Assembly: GCF_910585845.1 (NCBI RefSeq)
Contig: NZ_CAJUHF010000030.1
Location: forward strand, 1 to 40,879
Reading direction: 5' to 3'
Length of the DNA: 40,879 nucleotides
Source: an uncultured Bacteroides sp.
GTDB lineage: Bacteria > Bacteroidota > Bacteroidia > Bacteroidales > Bacteroidaceae
Shown here: one piece after another, positions 16,416 through 25,418 of the stretch
Position numbering within the stretch: position 1 is the stretch's first letter
Layout: every line of letters begins with the position of its first letter
Translations under genes and position numbers: made by a program
Notes under the pieces: generated by a model
What the model was told of the DNA's origin: nothing
The model's input: the letters and a program-made list of their open reading frames with translations, nothing else
Database searches by the model: none

Positions 16416-17999
16416 TTATTCTTCATAAGGCTTGTTCTGTTGTCCTTTCATAGATGGATTCTTGCGGAATACATCCTGGTTCAGGGGCCACAAAATTCTA
16501 CCGTAACCACCGATCTGATTAGCTCCTTTGTCTGCACCGATAACAAAGCCCTCCGGAATTCTCTGATCACCCAAGTCTTCATTCTGCAAATATGGATCTA
16601 AATATTCTTTTACCATATCATTACGTACTAGGTCAAACCAACGTTTACCTTCCGCCCATAGTTCAATGGTACGTTCATCAATGATTAATTTTATCAAATC
16701 CTTTTCAGTTGGATAATCCGCTAAAACTGCGGTCTTTTCCCAGCCTGCACGTTCACGTATTTGATTGACAATATTAATCGCACCTTGATAATCTTTATTT
16801 GTACCCAACACTAAAGCTTCTGCTTTTAACAACAATATATCTGCTACACGATAAATAGGCATGTGAGTAGAACATGATCCATTAGCAACGTAGGAATAGC
16901 CAGGTCTACCATCATTAGCAGTTGCTCCATATGCGGTGAATTTCGGACATTTAATCTGGAAGTTGGCAGCATTGCCATAATCACCATTCATCGCTTTTTC
17001 ATATGACTCTTCTATCATTTCATCAGGAGTAATGAAATAACTGATGGCAAATGTATCCATGATCATAGTTACGCGAGTATCTTCTCTCTTACGGGATACC
17101 AGTTCTTTATAATATGTTTTTGTTGGATGATACCGGATCGTATTTGAACCTGAAGCAAGTTCTTGAGCATATCCAAAACCATTACCATCTTCTTCATAGT
17201 TCCAGAAAAGATTGAATATCATCTCTTTAGAACTAGATGGATTTAAAAACATGCTGGAATAAGTAAGAGCAGGTTCAAGACTATACTTATAATTTGTTAG
17301 CAAATCATTAGCTGCTATCAATGCTTTATCATATTCCTTATACCACATTAATACATCCACACGCAATGCCATTATAGCACCGCGATTTAAATAGTATTTA
17401 CTGGTACTGGACATATCTGTGGAAGCTCCAATATGTTCTAATGCTTTCTCGATATCTTCCAAAATAAAAGCTTTTAATTCTTCTACAGAAGTTCTTCCAT
17501 AATATCGTTCTTGGGAGGAGACGTCCTCCATTGGCTCAGTAATTTTAGGAACTCCCCCCCATACACGTATCGCATAGAAATACATCAATGCACGCATAGC
17601 ATAAGCCTGACCTAAATATGGATCAGACACAGAACTACCTATCGGACTGGTTGGAATATGTTTTATTGCTGCATTTGCACGATAAATCGTTTTGTAAAGA
17701 TCACTCCAACTGGAAGAACCCGATTGAGAATTCAAACCATTATATAATAGGTTACGATCGTAAGCTGTTCCACGTTCAGCATATATACCAGAACGAAGTT
17801 CCCCCCAATAAAACCAGTTTGTACGTAAAGTAGATTGTAAACCGTCATACATACCTGCATTCCAGGTTTTCAGATCTTGTTCTGAGGTCCAAAATGTTTC
17901 ACCCGACAGCGAACTTTCGGGCTGCCTGTCTAAAAAGTTCTCACAGGAAGAGAGCAGTAGGCTGACACTAGCAATTAGTAGATATTTTAATCTTTTCAT
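16416..17999 (-). CDS. susD: SusD-family outer-membrane glycan-binding lipoprotein (SusD2)
   Basis: A 527-residue SusD protein with lipoprotein signal (SLLLSSC, Cys about 19) and motifs YAMRALMYFYAIRVWGGVPK, RVADILLLKAEALVLG and DERTIELWAEGKRWFDLVRN. It partners SusC2, whose stop is 13 bp upstream. It is much more AT-rich than susD1, so the two pairs have separate histories and probably separate ligands or presentation of the same ligand. Length and motif order are normal. Confidence 0.95.
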   Translation of the reverse strand: MKRLKYLLIASVSLLLSSCENFLDRQPESSLSGETFWTSEQDLKTWNAGMYDGLQSTLRTNWFYWGELRSGIYAERGTAYDRNLLYNGLNSQSGSSSWSDLYKTIYRANAAIKHIPTSPIGSSVSDPYLGQAYAMRALMYFYAIRVWGGVPKITEPMEDVSSQERYYGRTSVEELKAFILEDIEKALEHIGASTDMSSTSKYYLNRGAIMALRVDVLMWYKEYDKALIAANDLLTNYKYSLEPALTYSSMFLNPSSSKEMIFNLFWNYEEDGNGFGYAQELASGSNTIRYHPTKTYYKELVSRKREDTRVTMIMDTFAISYFITPDEMIEESYEKAMNGDYGNAANFQIKCPKFTAYGATANDGRPGYSYVANGSCSTHMPIYRVADILLLKAEALVLGTNKDYQGAINIVNQIRERAGWEKTAVLADYPTEKDLIKLIIDERTIELWAEGKRWFDLVRNDMVKEYLDPYLQNEDLGDQRIPEGFVIGADKGANQIGGYGRILWPLNQDVFRKNPSMKGQQNKPYEE

Positions 18000-18012
18000 A
18001 AGTTGTTACAAG

Positions 18013-21000
18013 TTAAAAGTTAACATTTAATCCGAAACCAATTTCTCTTGCGGTAGGATATCGTCCACTATCAATACCCGGACGGAGTACATTACTATTA
18101 GATATACTTGACGGATCAAATCCTTTGTATTTCGTCCAAGTAAGAAGATTGTTTCCATATACATACAACTGAAGATCGGAGATATGGAATCGTTTAGTGA
18201 AATTACGGTCAACTCTGTATGCCAAACGAGCATTCGTAAGACGAATATAATCACCATCTTCCAAGAAGAAAGATGAAAGTTCACGTGCATTGTTTACACC
18301 TGTTGTTGCTTTAGCACTGCTATAAACTTCTGTTATCTGTCCCTGATATTTCCACAAACGATAACAGTCTCTTGCTAAGGGAGTCATGTTTGATGATGAA
18401 TTCTGTAACAGGTCACGACGTTGCTTATTATAAATCTTGTTGCCAAAACTTCCATAGAATGAGAATGATAAAGAAAAACTATTATAGTTCAAATAGTTAG
18501 TCCACCCCATGTACCATGTAGGCATACCATTACCCAAAATTCGTCTGTCCGAATCACCAATTATACCGTCATGATCCAAGTCATCCCAAATGATATCACC
18601 ACCTTTGCTTACAGAACCTGCAGTGGTCATTTGCCCTACATCACCTGTATATTTTTGACCACTTTTTGTCTCATAATGTGAGAAGATAGGTTTACCGTTA
18701 GAACCATAAATATAGTTATTATAATTATTTGGATCTCTTTGATAGACAGGGATTAAACGTTCTCCAAATGAGCCGTCACTATTCTTAATGTATGCATTCG
18801 CTTCATCTGTGGCATAAATACCCAAAGCTTTCTGACCAAACCATTGTCCTAAAGGTGAACCTTCTTCAATCAAGTATTTGCCATCTTCTACAAAACTTTT
18901 ACCTTCTGATAGCTTCAATACTTTGTTTTTGTTCTTAGTATAGGTAAGTGTAGTTTGCCATGAGAAATCGCGAGTTTGAATGGGAGTTGCATTTAACGTA
19001 AGTTCAATACCTTTATTTTCAATATTACCCATATTGACACGCATACTGCTAACGCCCAGTTCCGAAGGTATTACTTCATCAGCCAGCAAATCTTTGGTTT
19101 TCTTTATATAATATTCTGCAACAAAAGAAACACGTCCATCGAGCAACGTAACATCCAAACCTATATTAGTTTGTTCTGTTGATTCCCAACTTAAATTAAG
19201 ATTAGCCAATTTATTCGTTTGAGTAACTCCAATGATGCCATTATAATATGAACCAATATTATATTGGTTGATTGATTCATAGTTACCAACACGTTCATTA
19301 CCATTTGTACCCCAACTAACTCTGAGTTTAGCATCAGTCAGCACAGGCTTTGCCCAATCAAAGAAGAATTCATCAGAAGCACGCCATGCAACTGATGCAG
19401 ACGGGAATAATCCCCAACGGTTGCCAACAAAGCGTGAAGAACCATCATAACGAAGATTTGATGTAAATATATATCTCCCCTTATAACTATAGTTTACACG
19501 CCCGAAGAAAGATGCCATAGCATGACTTTCATAAGTAGTTTTGGTTTTTGTCAGGTCTTTCACTTGCTGAGCATTAGAAGTAAGAATGGATTCTGACACA
19601 TAATCACTACCTTCCAAATGGAACGTTTCATCACGCCAATCCTCAACACTAGTACCAAGCATGGCACCTACTGAATGCTCTTTGAAATCCCTAGCAAAGT
19701 TAATGTAGGTTTCTGCTGCCAATTTACGAGGAAGTTTTACATCATTAGAACCAGAACTAATACCAGAAGAAACCAAATCTCCACGAATCAATTGGTCATT
19801 ACGATTGATTTTCAATTCACCTTGTACATTGGCAGACCAGATCAAACCTTTCATAAGCTGGTATTCTGCTCCCTGATACAAAGAAACCGAATAAGAAACG
19901 CTTTTATTGACACGTTCATAAGCATCAGCTATTGGATTGAACTGACCACCATTATTATATACATAAGAACCATCAGGGAAATAGAGTGCCATTTGTGGTG
20001 GACGACGTAATGCCTGATTGATTACACCACCGGTATTAATATTATTCTTATCTGTATACGCCACATTGAAACGACTCATTAATTTGAAACGATCTGATAT
20101 GGTGAAATCAACGTTAGTCCTAGAAGTAATACGATTCAAATAGCTATTTAAAACAATACCTTGTTCATTCAAATAGCCAATACTTGTATAGTAACTCATT
20201 TTACTTTTTGCACCACTGATGTTGATATCGACTTGGTTGGAATGAGCCATGCGAGTAATCAAATCCTGATAATCGTTATCAGCCATAAAGTTAGGATGTA
20301 AAGAGTCATTACTGGTTTTCCATAAAGAAGTTCCTGCGTTACCGGCTCTTTCTTTCAAGTAGCGTTCAAATGCATTTGCTTGGTCAATCTTATGTCCCAG
20401 TTTCTTCATTGAATGATTGTACTTCACTGATATTCTAGCTGGAGCACCTTCTTTTCCGCGTTTGGTGCTGATAATGATTACACCAGCAGCTGAACGAGAA
20501 CCGTAAATTGCAGCAGAAGCAGCATCTTTTAAAACTTCCATACTTTCAATATCTCCAGGATTAATAGTAGAGATATTATCTACAGCAACACCATCTACGA
20601 TATACAATGGAGTAACACCTGACCCCATAGTAGAAGCACCACGAATCAGCATAGTACCTGTATCACCTGGAGCACCTGAATTATTGGAAATTTGTAGACC
20701 GGACACCTCTCCTTGTAATGCTTGAAATACATCGGTAGGTTGACGTTCTTCAATCGTTTTGGCATTTACAGTAGAGATAGCACCTGTCAGATCTCTCTTC
20801 TTTACTGTACCGTAACCAATAACTACAACTTCATCCAATGCTTGAGCATCTTCTGTCAGTACAATATTCATTTTAGTACCCATAGTAACTTGTGTCACAT
20901 CCTTATAGCCAATATAACTAAATTTCAATGTGGCTCCTTTGTTGCATTTAATAGAGAAGTTACCATCAATATCAGTAATAGTTCCATTACTGCCTTTCAT

Positions 21001-21162
21001 AACGGAAACTGTTACTCCAATTAGAGGTTCTCCATTTTGATCGACAACCGTACCGATTGTTGTAATTTCCTGAGCATAGAGATTAATACTCATAGAAAAT
21101 GCAAACAGAACGAAAAATAATCGCCATAGCAGCGATTTCGATTTGTGTTCTTTCTTTTTCAT
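18013..21162 (-). CDS. susC: SusC-family TonB-dependent glycan transporter (SusC2)
   Basis: A TonB-dependent oligosaccharide importer paired with SusD2. I place the start at 21162 (MKKKEHKSKSLLWRL), giving 1049 residues, rather than at 21210: the 16 extra residues upstream precede a complete signal peptide and SusC1 starts at the same point. Domains: signal peptide (about 1-31), carboxypeptidase-regulatory-like domain (about 32-110, DQNGEPLIGVTVSVMKGSNG), plug (about 113-235, LDEVVVIGYGTVKKRDLTGA to SAAGVIIISTKRGK), beta-barrel to the C-terminal GFGLNVNF. There is no STN domain. It heads the four-gene unit ending at the 14628-14671 terminator. Confidence 0.95.
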   Translation of the reverse strand: MKKKEHKSKSLLWRLFFVLFAFSMSINLYAQEITTIGTVVDQNGEPLIGVTVSVMKGSNGTITDIDGNFSIKCNKGATLKFSYIGYKDVTQVTMGTKMNIVLTEDAQALDEVVVIGYGTVKKRDLTGAISTVNAKTIEERQPTDVFQALQGEVSGLQISNNSGAPGDTGTMLIRGASTMGSGVTPLYIVDGVAVDNISTINPGDIESMEVLKDAASAAIYGSRSAAGVIIISTKRGKEGAPARISVKYNHSMKKLGHKIDQANAFERYLKERAGNAGTSLWKTSNDSLHPNFMADNDYQDLITRMAHSNQVDINISGAKSKMSYYTSIGYLNEQGIVLNSYLNRITSRTNVDFTISDRFKLMSRFNVAYTDKNNINTGGVINQALRRPPQMALYFPDGSYVYNNGGQFNPIADAYERVNKSVSYSVSLYQGAEYQLMKGLIWSANVQGELKINRNDQLIRGDLVSSGISSGSNDVKLPRKLAAETYINFARDFKEHSVGAMLGTSVEDWRDETFHLEGSDYVSESILTSNAQQVKDLTKTKTTYESHAMASFFGRVNYSYKGRYIFTSNLRYDGSSRFVGNRWGLFPSASVAWRASDEFFFDWAKPVLTDAKLRVSWGTNGNERVGNYESINQYNIGSYYNGIIGVTQTNKLANLNLSWESTEQTNIGLDVTLLDGRVSFVAEYYIKKTKDLLADEVIPSELGVSSMRVNMGNIENKGIELTLNATPIQTRDFSWQTTLTYTKNKNKVLKLSEGKSFVEDGKYLIEEGSPLGQWFGQKALGIYATDEANAYIKNSDGSFGERLIPVYQRDPNNYNNYIYGSNGKPIFSHYETKSGQKYTGDVGQMTTAGSVSKGGDIIWDDLDHDGIIGDSDRRILGNGMPTWYMGWTNYLNYNSFSLSFSFYGSFGNKIYNKQRRDLLQNSSSNMTPLARDCYRLWKYQGQITEVYSSAKATTGVNNARELSSFFLEDGDYIRLTNARLAYRVDRNFTKRFHISDLQLYVYGNNLLTWTKYKGFDPSSISNSNVLRPGIDSGRYPTAREIGFGLNVNF

Positions 21163-21166
21163 TAAA
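21130..21166. repeat. 37-bp identical block over the susC2 start codon
   Basis: Exact counterpart of 13246-13282 at the susC1 start. The leaders just upstream also share the word TTAGACYTAAA on the plus strand before diverging. Confidence 0.8.
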
Positions 21167-21473
21167 CTACTTTTTTTAAAAATTAGACCTAAATTAACAA
21201 GGAATTTCACTGGAAATTCTTTTTGAGTTGTTCATGATTTAATTGTTTTTTTACATAATATCAATACATTATTTTAAAGTTAGACATCGTTATTTTCGCT
21301 ATTGCAAACAAACAACAATTTTATGAAATGAGATTTAAAGATTGTATCAAATACTATCAATTATATCTCAAAATCTTATAATTTGCAAAAACTAAAATTT
21401 TATAGTATCCTATAATTCAATCAATTACTATAAACTACAATTTTACAATGCCTAAATGCAAATCATTTCAGAG
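21163..21473. other. AT-rich intergenic region upstream of susC2
   Basis: This gap between the 21474 stop and the susC2 start has no ORF of interest. It is very AT-rich and probably holds the susC2 promoter and HTCS operator, but no exact TAnnTTTG element could be assigned on the minus strand. Confidence 0.4.
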
Positions 21474-23030
21474 TTATTTAGTCAGTATATGCAGATCCAT
21501 ATTTTTATGACGAGCCATTAACTGAGCGACATAAAGCGAACGGGGAAAAACGTTTTTTTCATTCTGTCCTTCCCAAACACCGTCAGGACGATCTGTAAAC
21601 ACTCCCGGATATTTTTCTCCTTTCATACCAAAATTATAATTGTAACCGGATGTCCAGGGACTCTGTACGGCAGCACGCTTTACACGACAATTCCAAAGAA
21701 CCTGAGTCACGCCAGCCCAACCATGTCCGCTACCCATCTTACCACGGTCCTGCACATTGATTTCTCCATCTGTAACCACATTGTCATAAAGAGTACCCAC
21801 TGCCCAACGATGATGAGGTCCTATGTCTGCATAAGATTGTGATGCCGTACAATTATAAAACACATTCGGCCCACATACACGAGCACCGGTCACATAGTCA
21901 TGACGCCCTTCCGTACTTTGGCAATTCATAAATAAATTTTGCTGCCCCCAATTATTAAAGGAATACCGGAGCCCCCCAGTTATCAAAGATTTTGTTTCCA
22001 AACAACGACAATCCGTCACCGTCACATTTTTCGCATTGCGCTCACAGCTCACTGCCGAGTAACCGAAATAACGGCAAGTCAAATTACGTGCCCAGCAATT
22101 CTCTACTTTATCAAACTGAACACCGATCCAGCCATGCTGATTGTCTTCGTAATGTTCAAACTCTGACTCCAAACACATATTAGTGACTCCGACCTCATTG
22201 ATGCGTCCTGCAAAAGTATATTTAAAGATCTCGCCACCTCCATATTTATCTTCCATCTGCATCATCACCGGATTATCAATAAAGACCCGATTGCCTTCTA
22301 TCTTCACGATTTCACGTTCAAAAGAAAGATTATACTCCTGGGCTGTCCACTGGCGGGTTCCTTTACGCTCGACAATCTGATCCATTTTAATATCATGAAT
22401 CCAATTATCCGTTCCTGGGCGATAAACAATGATACGGTCACCTACCTGAAACTTCTTAGCAGAAGATACCTGAAAAGAATGGGTACCTACCGGCACAAAA
22501 CTATCCGTAATCTTCACTCTGGTACCGGGCACCTTTTCCATTTTTCCTGCGCCTGATACCTGTATCAATGAAAAACGCTGTTTACCAATGGCCAACAGGC
22601 GAGTTTCATTCACATTATCTCCTTCACCCGTCAAAACAACTCCACTTGTGTTGATGTGGATTGTTCCGTGAACATAGTATACCCCACGTTTCAACAAAAC
22701 CGTTCCGCGATGACCGTCTTTGTCAGGTTTCATGCGAGACACCTCATCTATCGCATCTTGAATGCGCTGACGATTATCGCCATTTTCTACCGGATATACG
22801 ACTTTCGTCACCGGATAATAAGGGATTGACTTATCGCCATGATGATATCCCACACGACTAAAGTCCGGAATCGTATTTCCCTGTTTGTCGGGATGATAAA
22901 CCAACTCCCCCTTTGGGCTGATCTGCACATAACTGGATTGCCATCCTGGCGGCAATTTCGTCTGAGCAGACATACCTGCACAAAGCGCTATGGCAACAAT
23001 GCCACTTACTAATTTTTTCATATCATTCAT
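21474..23030 (-). CDS. Pectate-lyase-fold beta-helix protein with GSGHGW core (short form)
   Basis: A 518-residue exported protein (signal peptide about 1-22; Met at residue 4 is an alternative start). It has the same layout as the 623- and 820-residue paralogues: PDFSRVGYHHGDK (about 55-67), IQDAIDEVSRM, GHRGTVLLKRGVYYVHGT, then a beta-helix with RHDYVTGARVCGPNVFYNC, GPHHRWAVGTLYDNV and KMGSGHGWAG near 435. It ends after the helix (VFPRSLYVAQLM) with no extra C-terminal domain, so it shows the minimal conserved unit. It starts 13 bp after the GH95-like gene and probably belongs to that operon. Pectate-lyase-superfamily membership is seen; the reaction is unknown. Confidence 0.75.
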   Translation of the reverse strand: MNDMKKLVSGIVAIALCAGMSAQTKLPPGWQSSYVQISPKGELVYHPDKQGNTIPDFSRVGYHHGDKSIPYYPVTKVVYPVENGDNRQRIQDAIDEVSRMKPDKDGHRGTVLLKRGVYYVHGTIHINTSGVVLTGEGDNVNETRLLAIGKQRFSLIQVSGAGKMEKVPGTRVKITDSFVPVGTHSFQVSSAKKFQVGDRIIVYRPGTDNWIHDIKMDQIVERKGTRQWTAQEYNLSFEREIVKIEGNRVFIDNPVMMQMEDKYGGGEIFKYTFAGRINEVGVTNMCLESEFEHYEDNQHGWIGVQFDKVENCWARNLTCRYFGYSAVSCERNAKNVTVTDCRCLETKSLITGGLRYSFNNWGQQNLFMNCQSTEGRHDYVTGARVCGPNVFYNCTASQSYADIGPHHRWAVGTLYDNVVTDGEINVQDRGKMGSGHGWAGVTQVLWNCRVKRAAVQSPWTSGYNYNFGMKGEKYPGVFTDRPDGVWEGQNEKNVFPRSLYVAQLMARHKNMDLHILTK

Positions 23031-23043
23031 TTGATTCTTAAAT

Positions 23044-25317
23044 TTATGGATTTGTATATAAACTTAATTCTATTCTTTCATCTACAACAGTTGGTATCTG
23101 TAGATATTCTCCATAAAGGACGTCTGCCTTTCTACCTCCACGGGTAACCTGCACCGATTGTCCCTTCCAAGGATTTTCTATCTTACAGACACGTCCCTTC
23201 TCACTAACAATGGCAACTCCCTGCACCTTACCTTTCTTTAATGTAGAGCTAACTAAAAATGCACCATAAGCCCTCAGATTCTCAAACGAAGCATCTTTCT
23301 TCGAATTCCAATTCGGGAAAACCCGTATAACACCTTCGTAGCTTTGCAACAACATTTCATTTATTGTCAAAGGAACAGCTGCTAAAGTCTCGATACCTCC
23401 CCCACCTTGTACAATCCAATAATTGGGATATACATTCATTTCTATGCGTTTCTTCATATATGACAGTATCTTATCCGAAGGATATCCTACGCGCACCGCT
23501 CCGGGATAACACGTTTCAATGCCATTATTAGAAGTATTTCCCCAATCATTAGGTTCACGCTGCTTTTCTGCCCAGTGCGCAACATCATTCAACAAGATAG
23601 CATTGAATCCGGCATCCGTCACCGGTCCCGCAACTCCTCCCGGAAGAATCAGCCCATGAATAGAAACTCTGTTCAAGCCCGATGCCGGTACATCTCTATC
23701 CTGAGGACCCTTCTCCATATTCTTCAAACTTTGACGTCCGTCTTCAGCAATCCCCAACGGATATTCACTCAACTTCTCTAAAATATTTTTCCAACGGAAA
23801 TGCCGCACCTGATCAACCGAGAGGAAATCACTCATATCCAACACTCCCTGAAACAGCATCCGAACCAGTCCCAAAGAAAGAGTGGAATTAAAATCACCCA
23901 AACGATCACGCCAAATACCTCCATTACGCTTATTGGGCATTACTTCATTGAAGTGATCCATGCGGATGACATAACGCCCACCCTCCAAAGAAAGATAATC
24001 TTCCCAGAAATCGGCACAAGCCACAAGATAGGGATATACTTTGCGGGCATACGCTTCGTCATACGTACTATAATAACGCATCAGCATATTTCCAACACTG
24101 AACACAGCATTTATCTTCTGTCCCAAAAACTTATAACCACCATCTATCGTATTCTCACGAGTTGCATATTTCTCCTGCATCTCTTCCGGAGTCAACGGCC
24201 ACATAGCCGTACACAACCCTTTCGGACCGATGCCCACCGGATAATAAATTCCCCTGCATCCCAACAAATCCTGTGCATGCTTCCTGCCGGATTCCATATA
24301 ATCCAACAGCGGCTGGTCGAAATTATCCGTCAGGCTAATATGGTTGGAAGAAAAAGATGCCCAATAAGGTGCCTGATAATTATAATTCAGATGATAATCG
24401 CCTCCCCATGCTGCCTCATCGCGCGTAACAAACGGTCCCCAGATTCCAGGTGCAAACTTTCCTTCGCGAGAAGAACAGGCAAACAAATATTGGGACTGAT
24501 AATAATACTTCTCAAAATAAGCATCGCCAATATTGATATGAGACTGTTTCCAAAAGTTATCCCACCAAGCATGATGTTCCTTGCGCAACTGCTCGATTGC
24601 GGGTTCCGTTATTCCGTCAGCCTCCGTAATAGCTTTATTCTTCCAATCCGGCGTATCATGATTAGTATAGGCAGATATCACCAAACAGATTTTCCTTCCG
24701 GGCGTAAGAGAGAGTTTGTCGGTATCTGAATTTAGAGCCAATGCCACATGGGTAGGCCAACGCAACAATTCAGTATTCTCAAATGAACGACTCACCCACA
24801 TCACTTTATCCATGCCGTATGCCGTAGTCGAAGTATTACCCTCGGCTGCCCATAAGCGCAGACGGGCAGTTACTGCCCTATCCGACTCCAACTCTATGAT
24901 GACCTTATTATCGGTTGCTGCAACCCATGCAGATAACTTTAGTTTGCAACGGGAAGTAGCAAATTTAGCAGCTATCTCAGCCGAGCCCGGCAATTGTTCC
25001 ACATAATACGATGCACCCTGAAGTTCATCTATCGAAATATCCAATCCACCAGGCAACGCAATACCACCGGGATAAACCGGATAAGCCCTCCAGAAGTCGT
25101 TCTTACCGACATAAAAACAAATTTTATCAGGGGTGCCGCCCATGGTGATACCTATGTCTCCATTGCCTGCCAAAGGGGCATCCGGAGTTTTGGTTGTAGG
25201 AACATGTTGAGGGGGAGCAGTAAAGACCGCTTTATAAGCATCCATCATTGATTGAGCCTTCAGCGGACTGGTACCCAACAATGCTAACCCTAAAATAAAA
25301 GCCTTGTATGTATTCAT
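23044..25317 (-). CDS. GH95-like six-hairpin glycoside hydrolase
   Basis: A 757-residue exported enzyme (signal peptide about 1-21). The N-terminal beta domain contains APLAGNGDIGITMGGTP (compare the PAGNGRLG start of GH95), and the (alpha/alpha)6 barrel carries DEAAWGGDYHLNYNYQAPYW, close to the GH95 pattern W-x-SDYHxNxNxQMNYW. The C-terminal INEMLLQSYEGVIRVFPNW matches the GH95 EMLLQSHEG signature. GH95 enzymes are inverting alpha-L-fucosidases or alpha-L-galactosidases, but this protein is diverged and may belong to a sister family, so the sugar is uncertain. It lies 101 bp downstream of the PL8 gene and 13 bp upstream of the beta-helix gene. Confidence 0.7.
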   Translation of the reverse strand: MNTYKAFILGLALLGTSPLKAQSMMDAYKAVFTAPPQHVPTTKTPDAPLAGNGDIGITMGGTPDKICFYVGKNDFWRAYPVYPGGIALPGGLDISIDELQGASYYVEQLPGSAEIAAKFATSRCKLKLSAWVAATDNKVIIELESDRAVTARLRLWAAEGNTSTTAYGMDKVMWVSRSFENTELLRWPTHVALALNSDTDKLSLTPGRKICLVISAYTNHDTPDWKNKAITEADGITEPAIEQLRKEHHAWWDNFWKQSHINIGDAYFEKYYYQSQYLFACSSREGKFAPGIWGPFVTRDEAAWGGDYHLNYNYQAPYWASFSSNHISLTDNFDQPLLDYMESGRKHAQDLLGCRGIYYPVGIGPKGLCTAMWPLTPEEMQEKYATRENTIDGGYKFLGQKINAVFSVGNMLMRYYSTYDEAYARKVYPYLVACADFWEDYLSLEGGRYVIRMDHFNEVMPNKRNGGIWRDRLGDFNSTLSLGLVRMLFQGVLDMSDFLSVDQVRHFRWKNILEKLSEYPLGIAEDGRQSLKNMEKGPQDRDVPASGLNRVSIHGLILPGGVAGPVTDAGFNAILLNDVAHWAEKQREPNDWGNTSNNGIETCYPGAVRVGYPSDKILSYMKKRIEMNVYPNYWIVQGGGGIETLAAVPLTINEMLLQSYEGVIRVFPNWNSKKDASFENLRAYGAFLVSSTLKKGKVQGVAIVSEKGRVCKIENPWKGQSVQVTRGGRKADVLYGEYLQIPTVVDERIELSLYTNP

Positions 25318-25341
25318 AGTCTATCTGTTGTTTTTCAAAAA

Positions 25342-25349
25342 CAAAAATA
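25342..25349 (-). promoter_or_regulatory. Candidate -7 promoter element for the GH95-like gene
   Basis: The minus strand reads TATTTTTG, an exact match to the Bacteroides -7 consensus TAnnTTTG, ending 25 nt before ATG 25317 in the 101-bp gap after PL8. No well-spaced TTTG -33 element is present, so it is a weak call. Confidence 0.3.
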
Positions 25350-25418
25350 GGCGTATCCTACATACAAGGCTTGCAATATTATTCCAAACGCTTGGAGAAA
25401 TGCCTCAAAAGGTACTTT

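Noticed and set aside
21163..21210. Upstream ATG for susC2 at 21210
   Set aside because: SusC1 alignment and the complete signal peptide place the start at 21162.
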